Below, piece by piece: positions 22,571 through 36,305 of a stretch of 64,000 nucleotides of DNA. The stretch comes from Symsagittifera roscoffensis. Taxonomy: Eukaryota > Xenacoelomorpha > Acoela > Convolutidae. The notes below the pieces were generated by a model, which saw only the letters and a program-made list of their open reading frames with translations, was not told where the DNA came from and searched no databases. A program made the position numbers and the translations under genes. How positions within the stretch are numbered: the stretch's first letter is position 1; every line of letters begins with the position of its first letter. The stretch is taken from NCBI RefSeq assembly GCF_963678635.1, contig NC_087063.1:33888540-33952539 (forward strand), given 5' to 3'.

Positions 22571-24109
22571 AATAACCTCTGGGTTTTTCATGTAGGCATC
22601 ATTTCTTTGTGTAATTCAGTTTTAAAAGGCTCCAAAACACGCAAAAGATATCTCTGTGGAACCCAGACGCGTAAAAGCACAATTACGTGCTTAGTTTTAC
22701 AACTGAGTTTGGCGTCGTAACGATTGAGTGGTCTTTTGTTGAAACAAAAAACGAACAGAAATCGAAATTCGAAAATCTTTTCTAATGGTTCACAATAACA
22801 AATGGTATGGTTTCTAACAGGTGTGAAATGGATACTGAGCTCAGTTTCTGCTTTATAGCTTGACATTTGATAGTGTTAAGACTATTAAGTATTTCATAAA
22901 CTTGTTAAATTTGATTATTAATTAATTATTCTTTGTATGAGTTAAGGTTTTTTGAGAGACGAAAAGCAATTATATCTTCCAAAAAAGCAAAATTCGAAAA
23001 AAATCGATATAATAAAAAATGAGATTTAACTTTTCTCGTTTTGAAAAGCAATCAATTTTTTGTTACTATTTCATAAATGCTTGTTCTGTTGACTATATAT
23101 ATATTCATAAATGTTTAACTGGATTTCAATTCTAAACTGTAATTTTTAAACTGTATCATAACTGGATTATCTGGATTATCACAACTGGAATATCTTTTGG
23201 ATCTTGCTTTATTGTAGAATGATTATTATGGAACTAATGAAACTGTTTTTTGTTGAATGTTAGGAAGAATATGAGGTCCGACCACTGAATGTGAGAGGGA
23301 AAATCGTCTTCCAGTGTAATTCATTTTTTTGAGTTCCACAAAAAAAGCTTGAATAATCATCGAGTGATAGATCAATTAATAGCTTTTTCAGTCTTAATTT
23401 GGACAATAGTTTCCCAGAGTCGAGAGAAACCTATCAGAATTTCCGTAAAAATAATCTAACTTTGAGCAGAGGAAGCGGTCTAGTATTTCTTAGAACAGAA
23501 CGCGTTTCATTCAAATAGTGCAAAACTTAGCTTAGTTTTTTCTAAAAAAAATCCGTTTTGAAAAATTCATCTAGCAACAAAAAATAAATAACAAAAGTGC
23601 AAAAATTGAGTTTTTCTAAAATTTTTCATTTTTATGTTTGTTAAATAAATTTTGAAGACATGATGTCGATTGTACTCATATCATTGACTTTCTACAAGGT
23701 CGCATAGTTTTTGCATCACAGAAAACGTTGATTTGAAAAGTTTTTGAGTTTTTTATGCGTGTGTTCGGAACAATCTGTGCTACTTGCACAGCAACTGTAT
23801 GACTATGTTTATCTGCATATTTCATGAAAAAGATCTTTGCTTCAAGATGCAGCAACTAAATTTAAAGTTTATAATAGATTTTACCTGAAAAAATGTTTTG
23901 TTGCTTTTTCAAGATAATACGATGTTGCATATCATGATTAAAAAACAGCAAACTCAAAACTTAAGCTTATTCTATTTTTCAAAAGTTAAACTGACCAGGT
24001 TAAAGAGTTATTGTATGTTTTATAATCCTTCCATAATAACCATAAGTGGTCAAGCGGGATATACTTATAATTAAGCAAATAAGCAATTGCGAACTGTACT
24101 GGACAACAA
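22571..24109. other. AT-rich noncoding DNA, nothing recognised
   Basis: The 92-codon minus frame at 22588-22866 has no recognised domain or flanking gene structure. Confidence 0.4.
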
Positions 24110-24597
24110 AATAACAAAGCCAAGCTCTGAGATTTCCGATGGGTTTTTATTTTTCCATGAAGTGGTTAAAAATAATTGATAAAACTTACAAAAAAGAAAA
24201 AAAAATTTGAATTTTTGTTGAGGTTTTTCTTAAAATCATCCCCCACAAGCTATTTAAAAAACAAAGTGATATATTTTACAAGAAGCAAAATGTTCTATAG
24301 AACAAAAAATTGCCTCAGTCAAAATAGGAGCAATTTCTAAGACGAATTAAATCTCCGCATAAGCTTTATTAGCAATAAATATATCAAGTGTTAATTATTA
24401 TCCCAAACTGGCAATCTTTAAATCCTCATTACTTTACAAAAATGATCACAGATGATTTTCCGCTCAAGAAATCGATTTTTTTTAGAATGATGTTTACATA
24501 CATTATCAAAAGAAGCTAGGTAAAAAGTCAAAATTCGCCCGGAGAAAAAACAATAGCACAAACATTCCGTCATTTTCTTCAAAAATTGTCGGATTAA
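24110..24597 (-). mobile_element. Old Helentron-like (HINE) relic, reverse
   Basis: Keeps GGAGCAATTTCTAAGACG, TTAAATCTCCGCATAAGC, CCCAAACTGGCAATC, TACAAAAATGATCACAG and a terminal ATTGTCGGATTA. Both hairpins are lost. Confidence 0.6.
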
Positions 24598-24659
24598 TAA
24601 AATAGGATAATTGCAGTGCAAATAGCGCAGAAACCACAAATTTTTTTAAAAAAACAGTT

Positions 24660-25140
24660 TGAAAAAGAAGCAAGACCTCTTGTTTGGGAGCAAATCCCCA
24701 AATCTTTCAATTTTTTTTCACTGGTCTCGTATAGTTTTTGACAAAATTTTTTTTTATTATCTTTAATTTTGAAAAATGCTTGTTTTCCCCGTCAACAGCC
24801 AAAACATAATAACAAGTGCTACTGAGCTGAATTGTATCGGGAACTAATAAGACCACTTAGATTGCTTCAAAGCCATTCGGAATAACTTCGAGAACGTGAT
24901 ATTTTGCAGTTACGCTTGAATAGTTCGCGATACTCTTTCATCAGCATACAATTTTTTTTTGAAAAAAGCACACATAAAATAGTGCATAACGGCCAAACTG
25001 GCCATTTTCAAACCTCACAGTTTTTTTTAAAATGATAGCAGATAAAACTTTTTTTCATATTTGATTCAATTCATTTGTTCATTGTACAAAAATAACACTG
25101 GCTTTTCGTGAAAAAAATAGTCTTGACTTTTTCTGAAAAA
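24660..25140 (-). mobile_element. Very old Helentron-like (HINE) relic, reverse
   Basis: Weak but ordered matches: CAAGACCTCTTG at the 3' end, GGAATAACTTCGAGAACG, GGCCAAACTGGCCATTTTCAA and AAAATGATAGCAGATA. Boundaries are approximate. Confidence 0.4.
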
Positions 25141-25779
25141 AACTTTGTACTATCTAACTATTTGAGAGTTGTCGAAAAAAAATTTTTTATGTCGAGTGGC
25201 TGTTATAAAAGTCCTCAATTTTCTACTTTTAGCTGGGAAACGTCCTCCAAAATATTCAATTAACGGAAAAGCGGAAAAAAAATTTAATATGAGCCGAACA
25301 CCAAGTGGTTCAAAAATCATTGCCAAACTTTTTTTTAATAACATGAATTGGTGAAATGGTTTCAAAAAGTATAAAAAGTCTGCTCACGCACACCAGCATG
25401 CTAAACCCATAGTAGAATTTCTCCCCTAAAGTTGCATTATTTGCATTATTTCTGTTTAACTTTTGTATTTAATACAACGATGCGCAATATTTGCTTTTGA
25501 AACCGTTCGGTATGAAATATGATTTTTAGACTCAGAAGCAAACAATTGTTCGTTTTCAATCATTTTTCACCAACAACAATTGTCAATAAATAGAGAAAAT
25601 TGTTGGCTATGCCTATTACCCATGTCAATTATATTCCCCAAAATGGTGGTGCAATCATTTTGGTTACTTAATCGCGGGGCTAGAATGAAAAAATGCTTTT
25701 TTTTGTCAATCGACGTGTAACTTTTATCGAGTGCCATGTGTGTAGCTATTTTTTTTTTCATGCAAACAATAAAGGCTAT

Positions 25780-27600
25780 TACCACTTGGATGTCGTTATC
25801 TATGAAATAAAACGAGGAAATAAATCAGTTGAAACAAGATAAACTACACAAGAGAACTGAATAATGAAAAGCCAATTGGCCCTGAGTGCTATTATAATTA
25901 CGCAATTTGAAACCTCGCTGAAGGGTTTTATTTCGACTGATTCGTGACTGAATGAATGAATTAATTTGCAACTTGTTTCCCCGGTCAGCGGCTGAGAGAA
26001 CAGTAGTACGGTTAAGTGCGCTGCAGCAGAATTTGATTGTGCTGCTTGCACGTCACGGGGTCTCACAGAAAAATGGGGGAGGGTTGTCGTCTAGAAACTG
26101 AACATATACCCAGCATGTCAGTCTCGCTAAGTGACATAAGCATGTGGTAAATGGGAAAATAACTGGGAAAGACCGGTATGCTACTGCTGCAAAGTAAACG
26201 AATAAAACCAACAAAAGGGACGGGGAGAGAGCTTTTCTGCAGTCTTCTTACAACTCAGCAACTGGAACTCAGAATAATAAAACTGCATTTATAAATTATA
26301 ATGCAAATGCTGCAATTGAACAATAAGAAGGAATAATTGAAGAAAAACGGAATGGTAATTTTAATGAGAAGTTCTATTTTTGCCCTTTCTTCGAAGTGTC
26401 TGGAAAAAGGGGCGGGTTGCTCATTGTCGTGTATTAGCTAGTTAGTACTTAGAACATCACCAACACGCCATGTTATTACACCGTTACGCCGAGATATTAT
26501 TACTACGTGCGGTATAAATAACCACTAAAAAGAAAGAGACAAAAAATCGTGAAAATTAGGGGAAAAACTGACTTCGAGGCTGGCTTAAAAAGCAGGAAGG
26601 GCGATTTTATTTCAGAGCAGAGTGGAAATTCTACACTACTAGTTGCCTCATTTGATATACCAGTGAAGTATTCTCGAGGAATTCTGAGCCCAATTATTCG
26701 GAGAGCAATTGAACAACTTTTCATTCAGGCCTAACTTCGAAAAAGGCAAATGAAATCAGTAACTGCTGGAATTCGCAGACTTTTTAACCAGTATTTTACT
26801 TTTTAGTTTTTTTTTCGACCTTTCCTCCTTCTCGGCTGATAATTTTCAGTTGCAGTAAAACACGCAGGCAGAGACGGTGCTTATTCTAGTGTTGTAATAA
26901 GTATGTGAATAGTAAGGGAACTGGTAACGAGCAAAACTGTGGTTAGTTATTACTCGATAGAGGTAATAATACTAGTTAAGGGCAGAAGCCTACCGGTGCA
27001 GCTTAACATGGGGCTACTCGCTTGTCTTTTTTGTTCCCGGGGGAGCGGGCAAAAGAGGGGAATTTCCGGTTTCAAGGGAATTTGCTCGACAAATACATTA
27101 GAACATCGCAGCTTATTTCGAAGGGAGACCTGCGCTTTGGAATAATTAAGGAGTGCTAAAAGCGAACAAAAAAGCGGATGCAGATAGATGTTTACACGTT
27201 ATGCTACTCCAAACTTCACGGGCAAAAGGAGACAAGCTTTTCCTGAGAACATCGCTATCCTGAGGAATTTAAATAGGCTTTCAATTCTCGCAGAAACTGA
27301 AACCCGAAGGTATTTAATTAAAAAAGATTCTGTTCATTCAATAGCAAAGCCCAAAAACAGTTTGAAATGAAGGCAAATGTCAACCATCACACATTAGCCA
27401 TTTTTTCGAAAACCTTTTTCTAGTTCTAAAAAATGGATAATTTACGGAGCAAACAAAAAACGCGTAGACAGGGTTTAAAATTTGCTTGTCTGCAGAGAAA
27501 GGCTTAAAGTGGCTGAAAATAAAAGGATAGAGTTGCGCAAATTAAAAAGAATTTGATGGCTTCCAAATTACCAAATTACCTCTCGACTCAGCCACGTACC
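25780..27600. other. Higher-complexity noncoding island
   Basis: Less AT-rich than its flanks and free of the window's repeat families. It has several overlapping short frames (26549-26734, 26939-27145, 27188-27370) with no recognised domain. Possible exons or regulatory DNA, but nothing decisive was seen. Confidence 0.35.
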
Positions 27601-30600
27601 CTAGTCAAATAGCACTCGCTCCATCGCATTTGACTGCTGCAAAAGACAACTGAGCACTTTCAGAAGAAGGCTCTTTTCCTTTTCCCTGCCACGCTTTTGC
27701 CGCCGTGTAAAAAAAGTTGTTGACTTTGACAAAAAGAAGGCAATGAAACATACCATTGAGAACTTAAGGTCATTTTGGTGAGATATCTTTCCTGATTTTG
27801 AACTTAGTTTAAAATACATCAAATTCTGACTGAAAACACAAAAAAAAACAACTGTAGAGGCAGAAAAAAAATCAAAAAAAGGTGAAATATAAATGAGAAC
27901 AGAATATAAAATTAGCACAAAATTTTCTAGCAAAGTGTTTATATGGTTTTTTTTAAATCTAATTTAAAAATCCAGAGAAAACTCTCTTTCGAAAATTTTA
28001 TATGCTTTTCTTTAATTAATTATTGGACAAAAACATCCAATCAACCTTTGCGAAATTTTAAGACAAATTTATACGAGAATGAGATATTTTCAAGCTTTTT
28101 TTCGGAATGCGAATCAAGACTGAATGGTTTTAGTAAGATAACACTCGGCGTGCCTCAAGTGCTCTCTGTAAAGCCTCAGAAAGACCAAAGTGCTGTCAAT
28201 GCCCCAATTAGTTTTCCTGAAAAACAGAGAACTAACAGAGTGGCTGAAAAAACAGAGAACTAACTTGCCCCAAGAAACTGTAATGTTCATGGAGTGCTTA
28301 ATGATTTCAACTAAAAAATTGAAAAGTATTGAAAGTTTCAATGAAAAAATTGTGTCGGAATGATTCATAATACTTGCATCAACTTGATTCATAATACTTG
28401 CAGTACTTTTCAATATGAATGATTCATATTGAAAATGATATGAAAAAAAAATATCTACCAATTGCTGTGCAAGTTTTACTTATTGTTCCGACAAAATTTC
28501 AAGAACATTTTTGGTCCCGGTAAAACAAAAAAAAACTATTAACGATTTCAGCTTTTTTAAAAAAATTTTGCACTTTCAAATTATAAAACACTTAATTTTT
28601 GTCTTTTTATGATCTGGCTGGTCGAAAAATATTACTTTCAACTAAGTGAACAATCATCTTCTTAAATTGGTTTTGAGGGAGAGTGTTCAGTTGGTCCAAA
28701 CCTTGTTATCCATCCTCGAGCTGATAAATTAGTTCAAATAGCAGTTTTTTTGACACCGAGATAATCGAAACAATGACTAAAACAAGGGGTGGATCTGAAA
28801 CTTTTGAAATTTTGTGTCAACTTTTTTTTATTACGACGCCAAACTCGGTTTTATAACAGAGCACAAAAATGTGCTCGCTCTCGTCTGAAAACCAGAGAAA
28901 CATCTTTAAGTTGAGTTAGCGGTTTGTGTATCTGTATTCTATTGGAAAATATCGAATACACAAATTTCTAACCACAGTTTTTTTTGTTTTGAAAGCCAGC
29001 GTCAAAAGCGTTTTTAGCCGTTGAGCCGAATTTCTTGAAAAGTCAACAAATTCAAAGGGAAATTTGCTTACTGGGCTCTAGAATTTATCAGAAGATTCCA
29101 GAATTTTGTCATTAAATTCCACAGTTTTGCTTGACTGAATCTAAATTGTAGAGCTGATGTTTTCGAGATTAGATACAAAGGATTAAACATTATCAGTGAA
29201 ATCCACTGCCAAATTTTCATACCTGTACAGCTCAAATGCTAACGTATTAGCGCTTGATTTTATAAATTTTTTCTGCAAACTAATCATTGCAAACTTTGAG
29301 AATTGGTTCTTAAGATCATGCGGGAAATTATCGCTCCTTAGTTCCATTTCATTCCGTTTTAAACGCCTGGACAATTTAAAAAAAACGGCCTTTTTGTTGG
29401 ACTCATTTTTCCCCTAATTCAGCGTTTTGTAGAAATTTCTTAGTTTTCCTGAACTGTATAGATTTTTTTTTGAAAAATATTGCATGAAAATTAGCCTTTT
29501 GCAGTATAATTTCAGTTTTCTTCACAAAATTCATGTTATTGCAGCGCGTAAATATTAAATTTTCTATAGCGGTCTTGACTTTTTTGCTAACTTGATTTAG
29601 AATTCAACCCAATTATGAAGAGAATTGCACTATCCAGGTTAACTAAAACATCAAACTGCAGTTTATGTCAAAGTTTTTTTTAGCTACCTCGAAATGTTTT
29701 GTTAATATAATGTAAAATAAAACAATTAATCAAGTAAATTTTAATTTTTTTCTAAGGATCATAATTATATTACAATCAGTTTCTTGATTAAGTTCTGTTC
29801 GAATCTGAACAACCAGAGTATTTTCATAAATTTGTTCTCATTTAGTTTTTCTGCAAACACAGCAACTGTTCAATTCCATGGCTGTTTTAAGGCCGAAAAA
29901 CTATAAAAACTGTTTTTGGTTTTAAGAATTATTGTATTTGATCAGTTTGACTTTTGACAGAAAAATTAATCTAATTGGGTGTGGTGCGAAAACTCAAATT
30001 AAGCCAAAAAACGGTCTCAGCTGGTGAAAACAGATTTCGCAAAGTGTAGTAACACATTTTCGTATAAAAATTTGCTAAAAGTTTCATTGATTTTAGGGGT
30101 CTTCGAGTGATATCTGTTTGAAGATCGTTGATGTCAAAATATCAAACATAAAAGGGCGCATTGCTAAACAATCAACCGGCCAAAAAGTGTTTTAAAAATC
30201 CGGAAACCGGGTTTTTATTTTGCTAATTTTATTTAGCTTTATATTATTTTGCATGATTTTTATTTTGCTTTATTTTATTTATTTGGTTAACTTATCATTG
30301 TATGAGAAGCAATTAAACGGCTAAATTTTTGCAGCTGATAGACCAAGTTTTCGTTCTATGGCTTGTATCAATTCAAAATTCGGTAGCCTCAAAAAGATAA
30401 ATGCCAGGTAAAACATAGTAGAACATAATGTTTAGTTTTAAAATCTACAGGTTTACGGGTACTGCTTAAGGATAATCGGCCACATATGAAGTCGCAAGAA
30501 CGAACAAAAAAACGTGTCAGAAAATTTTTTTTGTTGTGTCTTATCTTATTGCATAATCGAGTGTGGTGCAAATGAGTAAAAGTTTTTCAACTTGCTACGG

Positions 30601-32693
30601 ATTTTTTAACATAGTTCATGATTTTTGTTATTTTGTCGCGAGACCGCCAGTGAAAAAAATGCATTTTTTGGCCAGTTTTTTTTACAACTTTGCCTTTTAA
30701 TGTTTTGAAAGGGTCTTTTCAGTGCTTTGAGAGAGCTCGGAAAAACTATTTGGTCGTATTAAAAAAAGATCGATAGAATTTTCGAAAGTTTTTTGAAAAT
30801 CCGCTCCCTTCAAGAAAATTCTAGATCCGCCCCTGTTTATAGCTTAAACTTATTTTAAATTTGATTTTACTGTGCTTTTATGCTAAATAATTAAATTATA
30901 ATCCATTATATTTGACCTTTTTGTGAGATAAGATTTTGGTAGAAAAAGTGATTATAATCTATTATAATATTTTATAAGAGATTATAAAAGGTTTTCGCAA
31001 AAATTATAATCAACAATCAAAAATCTAACATTGTAATGGATTATACCATTATGGTGTAAACATCTATAATTGGCGCTTAATTTTAATTATAATTTTGCTA
31101 AAACTACGATTAATATTATAGTATAGTCAATTATTTTTTCTTTTTTTTTTGAGTGCGGGCTAGACTATAAATTGCAAAAAAAAACATTTTGACCTCTAGA
31201 GTATGAGAGAGTGCGAAGATTGTTTCAATGCTATGATTCTAAAAAACATTTTAATTATCATAATTGAGCTTACTAAAAAGACCGGGCGCACTTTTAAGAA
31301 ATATGAAGGTGGACATTTTTTTCTGATGCTTTTATTTTTTGCAAGGCTCTTTTTTATTTTTAATCCAGTAATTTTCAAATAAAGATGTTCATGCACAAAT
31401 TATCTTTTGTTGTTTTTCAGATATTTGTTCATATGCTTGATTTTTGCATAATTTTTCAAACCATTGATATAACATCATGATCGCTTATTTCATCAACCCA
31501 ATAACTCAGTTTATCCCATTCTCAATTCTTTTAAAAAAAATTGAGTTGCACGATTATACGCTTGTTTGATCTGTTTAACGTTATTGCAATTGAAAATTGT
31601 TTTTATTTGATAAAATTTTGTTTATTTTTTGACAGCTAGGAAATTCGACGACAAACAAATTAGACGGCTCCAATAAAACGGAATTTAGACGTTAATTTCT
31701 TCTGCAAAACTAACATTTTGGACAAAAAGCAAAGATCTAATAAAAGTTATTGCTTGAAGTATTTTTTCACAATTACAAACAGGATTTAAAATCTTTTTCC
31801 ATATCAAAATATTTAATATAAATGATTTATTAAACGATAATCCAAAAATTAAAAAATATTTTTTAAATGCATAAATTATAAAATTACGACATGTGAAAAC
31901 GATTGATTCGGATTTAAGAAATCTCGAACGAAAATTATTTGTAGTCAGCGAAAATTAATTATAGTTTGTAAACAAATTTTACACACGTTAACGAAACAAT
32001 TACGTCAAATTTTCCATTTTTGTTATTTTGCATCGACATCTAAATTCATTTGTTTTTGGTCACGTCAAATTTGATTTTCGTCCTAGGGTCTGCGAGGAGA
32101 TGTTCAAGTATGTCACTCTTGTAATATATCAAACAGTAATTAATTTCAAATTTGAGTAATGACCTAGATTTTTGTATTGCAAATGTTTTTGCTTGGCATG
32201 ACCATGACTAATTATCATTGTCTGATACATCTTTGCATTTGCAAAAATATCTACAGTTTGTTGAATCAGGTCTTTTCTGTGTGTAATGGAAACTTTGCCA
32301 AATGATCACCGATCTTAATAGAAGCCTGGAATTTTTCTGATTTTTCAAATGTTTTTTTTAAAATTCGCTGAAACTATTTTAAAATTCAATGCAAAATCCA
32401 ATCATCGTCTCGTGCCTTGACCCAAACCCGGCCACAATAATCGTACGAGAATTTAATCTAAATGATGATAAAGCTTAAGGTTTTTGGTAAAGTTTCCCAT
32501 AATGTTGCAGTTTTTTTCACTTCCTTTTTTCTGGAAACTTTTTTGGCTATTTATATGGGAAACAAACTTTTCAGAAGAAAACACAAAAAATATGAAGCAA
32601 ATAAATTGCTTTTGAGTTATTTTGGTTGGCTAAGAGCAAACCCAGAACCAAATATAGGTTTTCTGTTATCCTGCTCCACGGTATTGTCTTATT
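27601..32693. other. AT-rich noncoding DNA
   Basis: Contains a 29-bp near-perfect palindrome (28407-28435), the direct repeat TTGATTCATAATACTTGCA just before it, scattered GATTCCA motifs at 29045-29200 and a TTATAATC-rich stretch at 30880-31110. The 110-codon minus frame at 27601-27933 is low in complexity and unrecognised. Confidence 0.4.
28407..28435. repeat. 29-bp palindrome
   Basis: TTTTCAATATGAAT, a single G, then ATTCATATTGAAAA: two exact 14-base arms around one base. Confidence 0.85.
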
Positions 32694-33233
32694 GTTCCGA
32701 CTTTCGATACGAAAGTAACGGAATATTTGTGCTCGGGGTGGGTTTTTTTTTCTTCAGACAAATTTCGACTTTTTAACTAGCCATTTTTGACGGAATTTTT
32801 TTATATCATTCGAAAGGTATTGTTGTCCTGAGCTCAAATTTGAAAAGATATTTCACTTTTGATCATTTTTCGTAAAGTTATGAGGGTTTAAAGATTGCCA
32901 TTTTGGCCATTTTTACCAATTTGGGACAATTAACGCGCGATATAAATCGCGCTATTAACGCGTAAGCGGAGATTTAATCCGTCTTATAAATCGCTCCAAA
33001 TTGGTTAAAAGAAGCTTATGTGCCATAATTGATTTGTTACATGGAACGAAATCTATCTTTTTGTACTTAATATGGCGTGTGGGGGGATGATTTTCTCAAA
33101 AAATTTCAATTTTTAGAAAAAAAAATTTTCATTCATTTTATTTCTTTTAATTTTCTATGCTATTACTGCTGCTTCATAAACCTTAAAAGGCAGTCGGAAC
33201 ATTCAGGGCTTCGCCCTGATACGAGCAGTCTTG
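32694..33233 (+). mobile_element. Helentron-like (HINE) copy, forward, family reference
   Basis: Best preserved copy, 540 bp, starting GTTCCGACTTTCGATACG and ending GAGCAGTCTTG, with T on both sides. Features in order: 5' near-terminal hairpin (ACTTTCG-ATA-CGAAAGT); TGGGT then a T run; TAACTAGCCATTTTTGACGG; CCTGAGCTCAAATTTG; GCCATTTTGGCCATTTT; the CpG-rich stem GCGCGAT-ATAA-ATCGCGC; CGCGTAAGCGGAG; TATGGCGTGTGGGG; internal AGTCGGAAC, the inverse of the 5' terminus; 3' hairpin TCAGGGC-TTC-GCCCTGA; and a 14-base tail. An inverted repeat that is terminal on one side and internal to a hairpin on the other, plus T/T flanks, is the known layout of nonautonomous Helentrons (HINE). No Rep-helicase is present in the window. 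Confidence 0.7.
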
Positions 33234-33498
33234 TTCAATTTAAATTTATTTGACTGCGCGATAGGTCAAAATTATCGATGATAGTTGCAATTAAGTAATT
33301 AAGTAAAATTAATAAGCCAACAGTTATTCAATCTGGTTTCACAGCACGTAAATTAGCTTAAAATACCATAGAAAAACAATCTGAGAGATCAAAACTGATA
33401 TTTCTGCGTTTGAATTGTAAATGTTTTGAGTATAAATAAATCATTCGACAGACCATTTTAAAATCCGCATCAGGACAAATGATTTGAATAAGTTTATT

Positions 33499-34029
33499 GT
33501 TCCGACTTTCGATACGAAAGTAACGGAATATTTGTGCTCGGGGCGGGTTTTTTTTCTTCAGACAAATATCGACTTTTTAACTAGCCATTTTTGACGGAAT
33601 TTTTTATATCATTCGAAAGGTATTGTTGTCCTGAGCTCAAATTTGAAAAGATATTTCACCTGTGATTATTTTTCGTTAAGTTATGAGGGTTTAAAGATTG
33701 CCATTCTGGCCAATTTGGGACAATTAACGCGCGATATATTTAGCGCTATTAACGCGTGAGCGGAGAGTTAATCCGTCTTAAAATTGTTCCAAATTGGTTG
33801 AAAGAAGCTTATTTGCCATAATTGATTTGTTACAAGGAGTGAAATCTATCGTTTTATACTTTGTATGGCGTGTGGGGGGATGGTTTTCACAAAAAAAAAA
33901 TCAAATTTTAGAAAAAAAAATTTCATTTTATTTTTTCTTACATTTAATTTTTTAATGATAATACTGCTCCATAAAACCTTAAAAGGCAGTCGGAACATTC
34001 AGGGCTTCGCCCTGATACGAGTAGTCTTG
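33499..34029 (+). mobile_element. Helentron-like (HINE) copy, forward
   Basis: 531 bp, 265 bp downstream of the previous copy and in the same orientation. All hairpins are present except that the central stem is altered (CGCGATATATTTAGCGC). It ends GAGTAGTCTTG before TTTT. Confidence 0.75.
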
Positions 34030-35778
34030 TTTTTAGTTTATTATGATTTGTGAAATATGATGTCATATTGTAGAATCCAAGACAAGTTCTGGATTCTACT
34101 GACAAATAATAAAATCTTTGAATCAACACAAATACTTGCATGACAGGCAAATCTTTGAAGAAACAAAATTTTGAAGTGGAACAAATGGTTAATTAATTTG
34201 ATTTAATAAAAATTTTGGACTCAGTTTGTTAAATTTTGCACTGTTAGCAAAAAAGTTAGCTACAAATTAGCTCTGAAAAAAATTGGTCACCATAAATCTG
34301 GCTCTTACTTGGTACTCTCTATCGAAATAAAAGTCTTAATGGAGACTCTTACTTGTTGGACATATTTTTTGAGGGAGTGGGATGCTGAAATTGGTAGTGG
34401 GCGAAGTCGGCTTACTCATGCTACCAGTAATTCTATCGGCAATGAAGAATTGCAACGCTAAAGTTTTAACTACATAATTCGATAGTTGCTCAATAAACTA
34501 GCTTGTAGCTCTGTCATGTATTTTTTCCATTACTTGAAATATGCATGGTGCACTTGGCAACTTTTGAAGCAGAAATGCTGAACTTAAATTTCTTTCACAC
34601 TCTTTTAATTGTTCTAAATGGAAGTCTTAAAAGGTTTTTTGAATGAAGACTGTGATTAGAACTCGATATAGAAACCAAAACTCTATTTTTAACCGGAGGT
34701 GAAATCGACCCAAAGTGCAGACCTATTTTTAACAAAAAAAGGAATTTCACGCTTGAAAACCCCAATGAAACTAAAAGGTATGCTAATTTTTTGAAAGCTT
34801 TCTATTTGATTGCCATAGTCTAAATAAAACAAAAATATCTAGTTCCAATAAGTCTTAAGGATGTTGCGACAAATTATGTCAAAGTCAAAATAAATTTTCT
34901 CACTCCTTATAAAAAAAAAACTGTTAATTAAACCAATCCAGGCTACACTCAAAGTTAATTTCTGAAAAATTATATTTAATTATAGCAAAGCTGATTCAAA
35001 TAACTGTTTTATTTTAGAGAAAACTAATGAAAACGTTTATTTCGGCGATTAATAAGTATTCAAATGCAAATGCAAATCTTAAATACTTACTATCAGCCAC
35101 CTTAATTTGGGCGTTTTTTTTTCGAAATGATTCTATATTTTATCCAAAATTTTTGTAAAAATCATTAGATATGGCTAGGAGGAAGTTGTACGGTAGTCCA
35201 CTTAGGGTGGGGATCGGATGGCAAGGTTGATTCAACAGCTTTTGCCTATTGGTTTATTCGAGGTACACGCGAGCATATAATTGTGATGTTCTGGGGTAAC
35301 TCTACTCGCAACAGATGCCGACTGCTAGCTCTCTTGTAAGGTTATATCAAAAATGCAATGATATGCACTGCAGATAAAAGTATCAATAGGGGCGGGGATT
35401 TGAGCCAGAATTAAGGATTATGTCTGAGACCATTTGGCGTCTTTGGAAAAAAGTAATCTACTAAGCAAGAGAATTCAACAACCTATGGTATGGTACTAGT
35501 TAGTTTCATCCATTTGTAGTCGAACTCAAAAGCGTATATTTAAGCTATTGCTTCAATTGTGTATAATTGTTAGCGCAAATCAGATGCAAATGTAGCTTCG
35601 GAAGATATTTTGTACCAAAACCACCAAAAAACTGCCCACAATTGTGCTAATTATTTTAAATTGTTTCCATACGGAACTATTTAACGTTTAGGGAGAGCCC
35701 AAGAAACCGATTGGTTGATCAAAAATTTAGTAAACTCCGCCCGCTCGAACCCTGGACAAGCAAATGACGGAATTTATT
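34030..35778. other. AT-rich noncoding DNA
   Basis: GAATCCAAG and GGATTCTACTGAC motifs at 34072-34100 belong to the scattered GGAATCC family. A moderately complex stretch at 35150-35480 shares GCAGATA and ATAGGGGCGGGG with 9037-9060, but no function is recognised. Confidence 0.35.
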
Positions 35779-36084
35779 GTTCTGACTTTTGAAGAAAGTG
35801 CGGACTATTCAGGCTTGGGGTGGTATTTTATTCAGTCGCTTTTCGACTTTCTTTATATCAGCGCTTTTGACGGAATTTTTCACACCATTTTGGTCGTTTG
35901 GTCGTATTATTAGAATACACGACGGTATAAAATACCTTTGTAGTTATTATTAGTTAACATTAGATAATTTTTTTTGAAAAAAGAAAAAAAAATCGTTTTT
36001 TTTATTCAACCAAAATTTTTTAAAATAGGCCTTAAAAAGCAATCAGAATTCCAGTGCTTTGCCCTGATATACGAGCAGACTTAT
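35779..36084 (+). mobile_element. Internally deleted Helentron-like (HINE) relic, forward
   Basis: Both ends are recognisable (GTTCTGACTTTTGAAGAAAG and CCCTGATATACGAGCAGAC), but it is only about 306 bp, lacking the central hairpin region. Confidence 0.6.
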
Positions 36085-36305
36085 TTTTTTTATGTGTCAG
36101 CTCATTTTTTGGACATAAATTTGATCAAGGAATTTGAGTTTTGGATGGTTTCGTAAAGTATAATGATTCGAAAGACTTCAAATTTGGCAACAACCTTGTT
36201 GTCCCCACATTAAATCTAGCTCATAGTAGCTAGGTCTTCTAATAACTGTAAAAATAACTCCAATTCAACGCTCTGTTAATATCACGCATTTGGCAGCATC
36301 TAAAG

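Noticed and set aside
27601-27933. 110-codon minus-strand frame as a membrane protein
   Set aside because: Hydrophobic only because the DNA is A/T-rich. No recognisable domain, promoter or splice pattern.
28114-28461. 115-codon minus-strand frame
   Set aside because: Contains the ASIMNQVDASIMNHSD duplication that merely reflects the local direct repeat, and it crosses a palindrome. Chance frame.
28490-28502. ATTGTTCCGACA as another HINE 5' end
   Set aside because: Only about 12 bases match. Nothing of the body or 3' end follows, so chance is likely.
35735-35760. CCCGCTCGAACCCTGG as a tRNA B box
   Set aside because: No matching A box or cloverleaf on either side.
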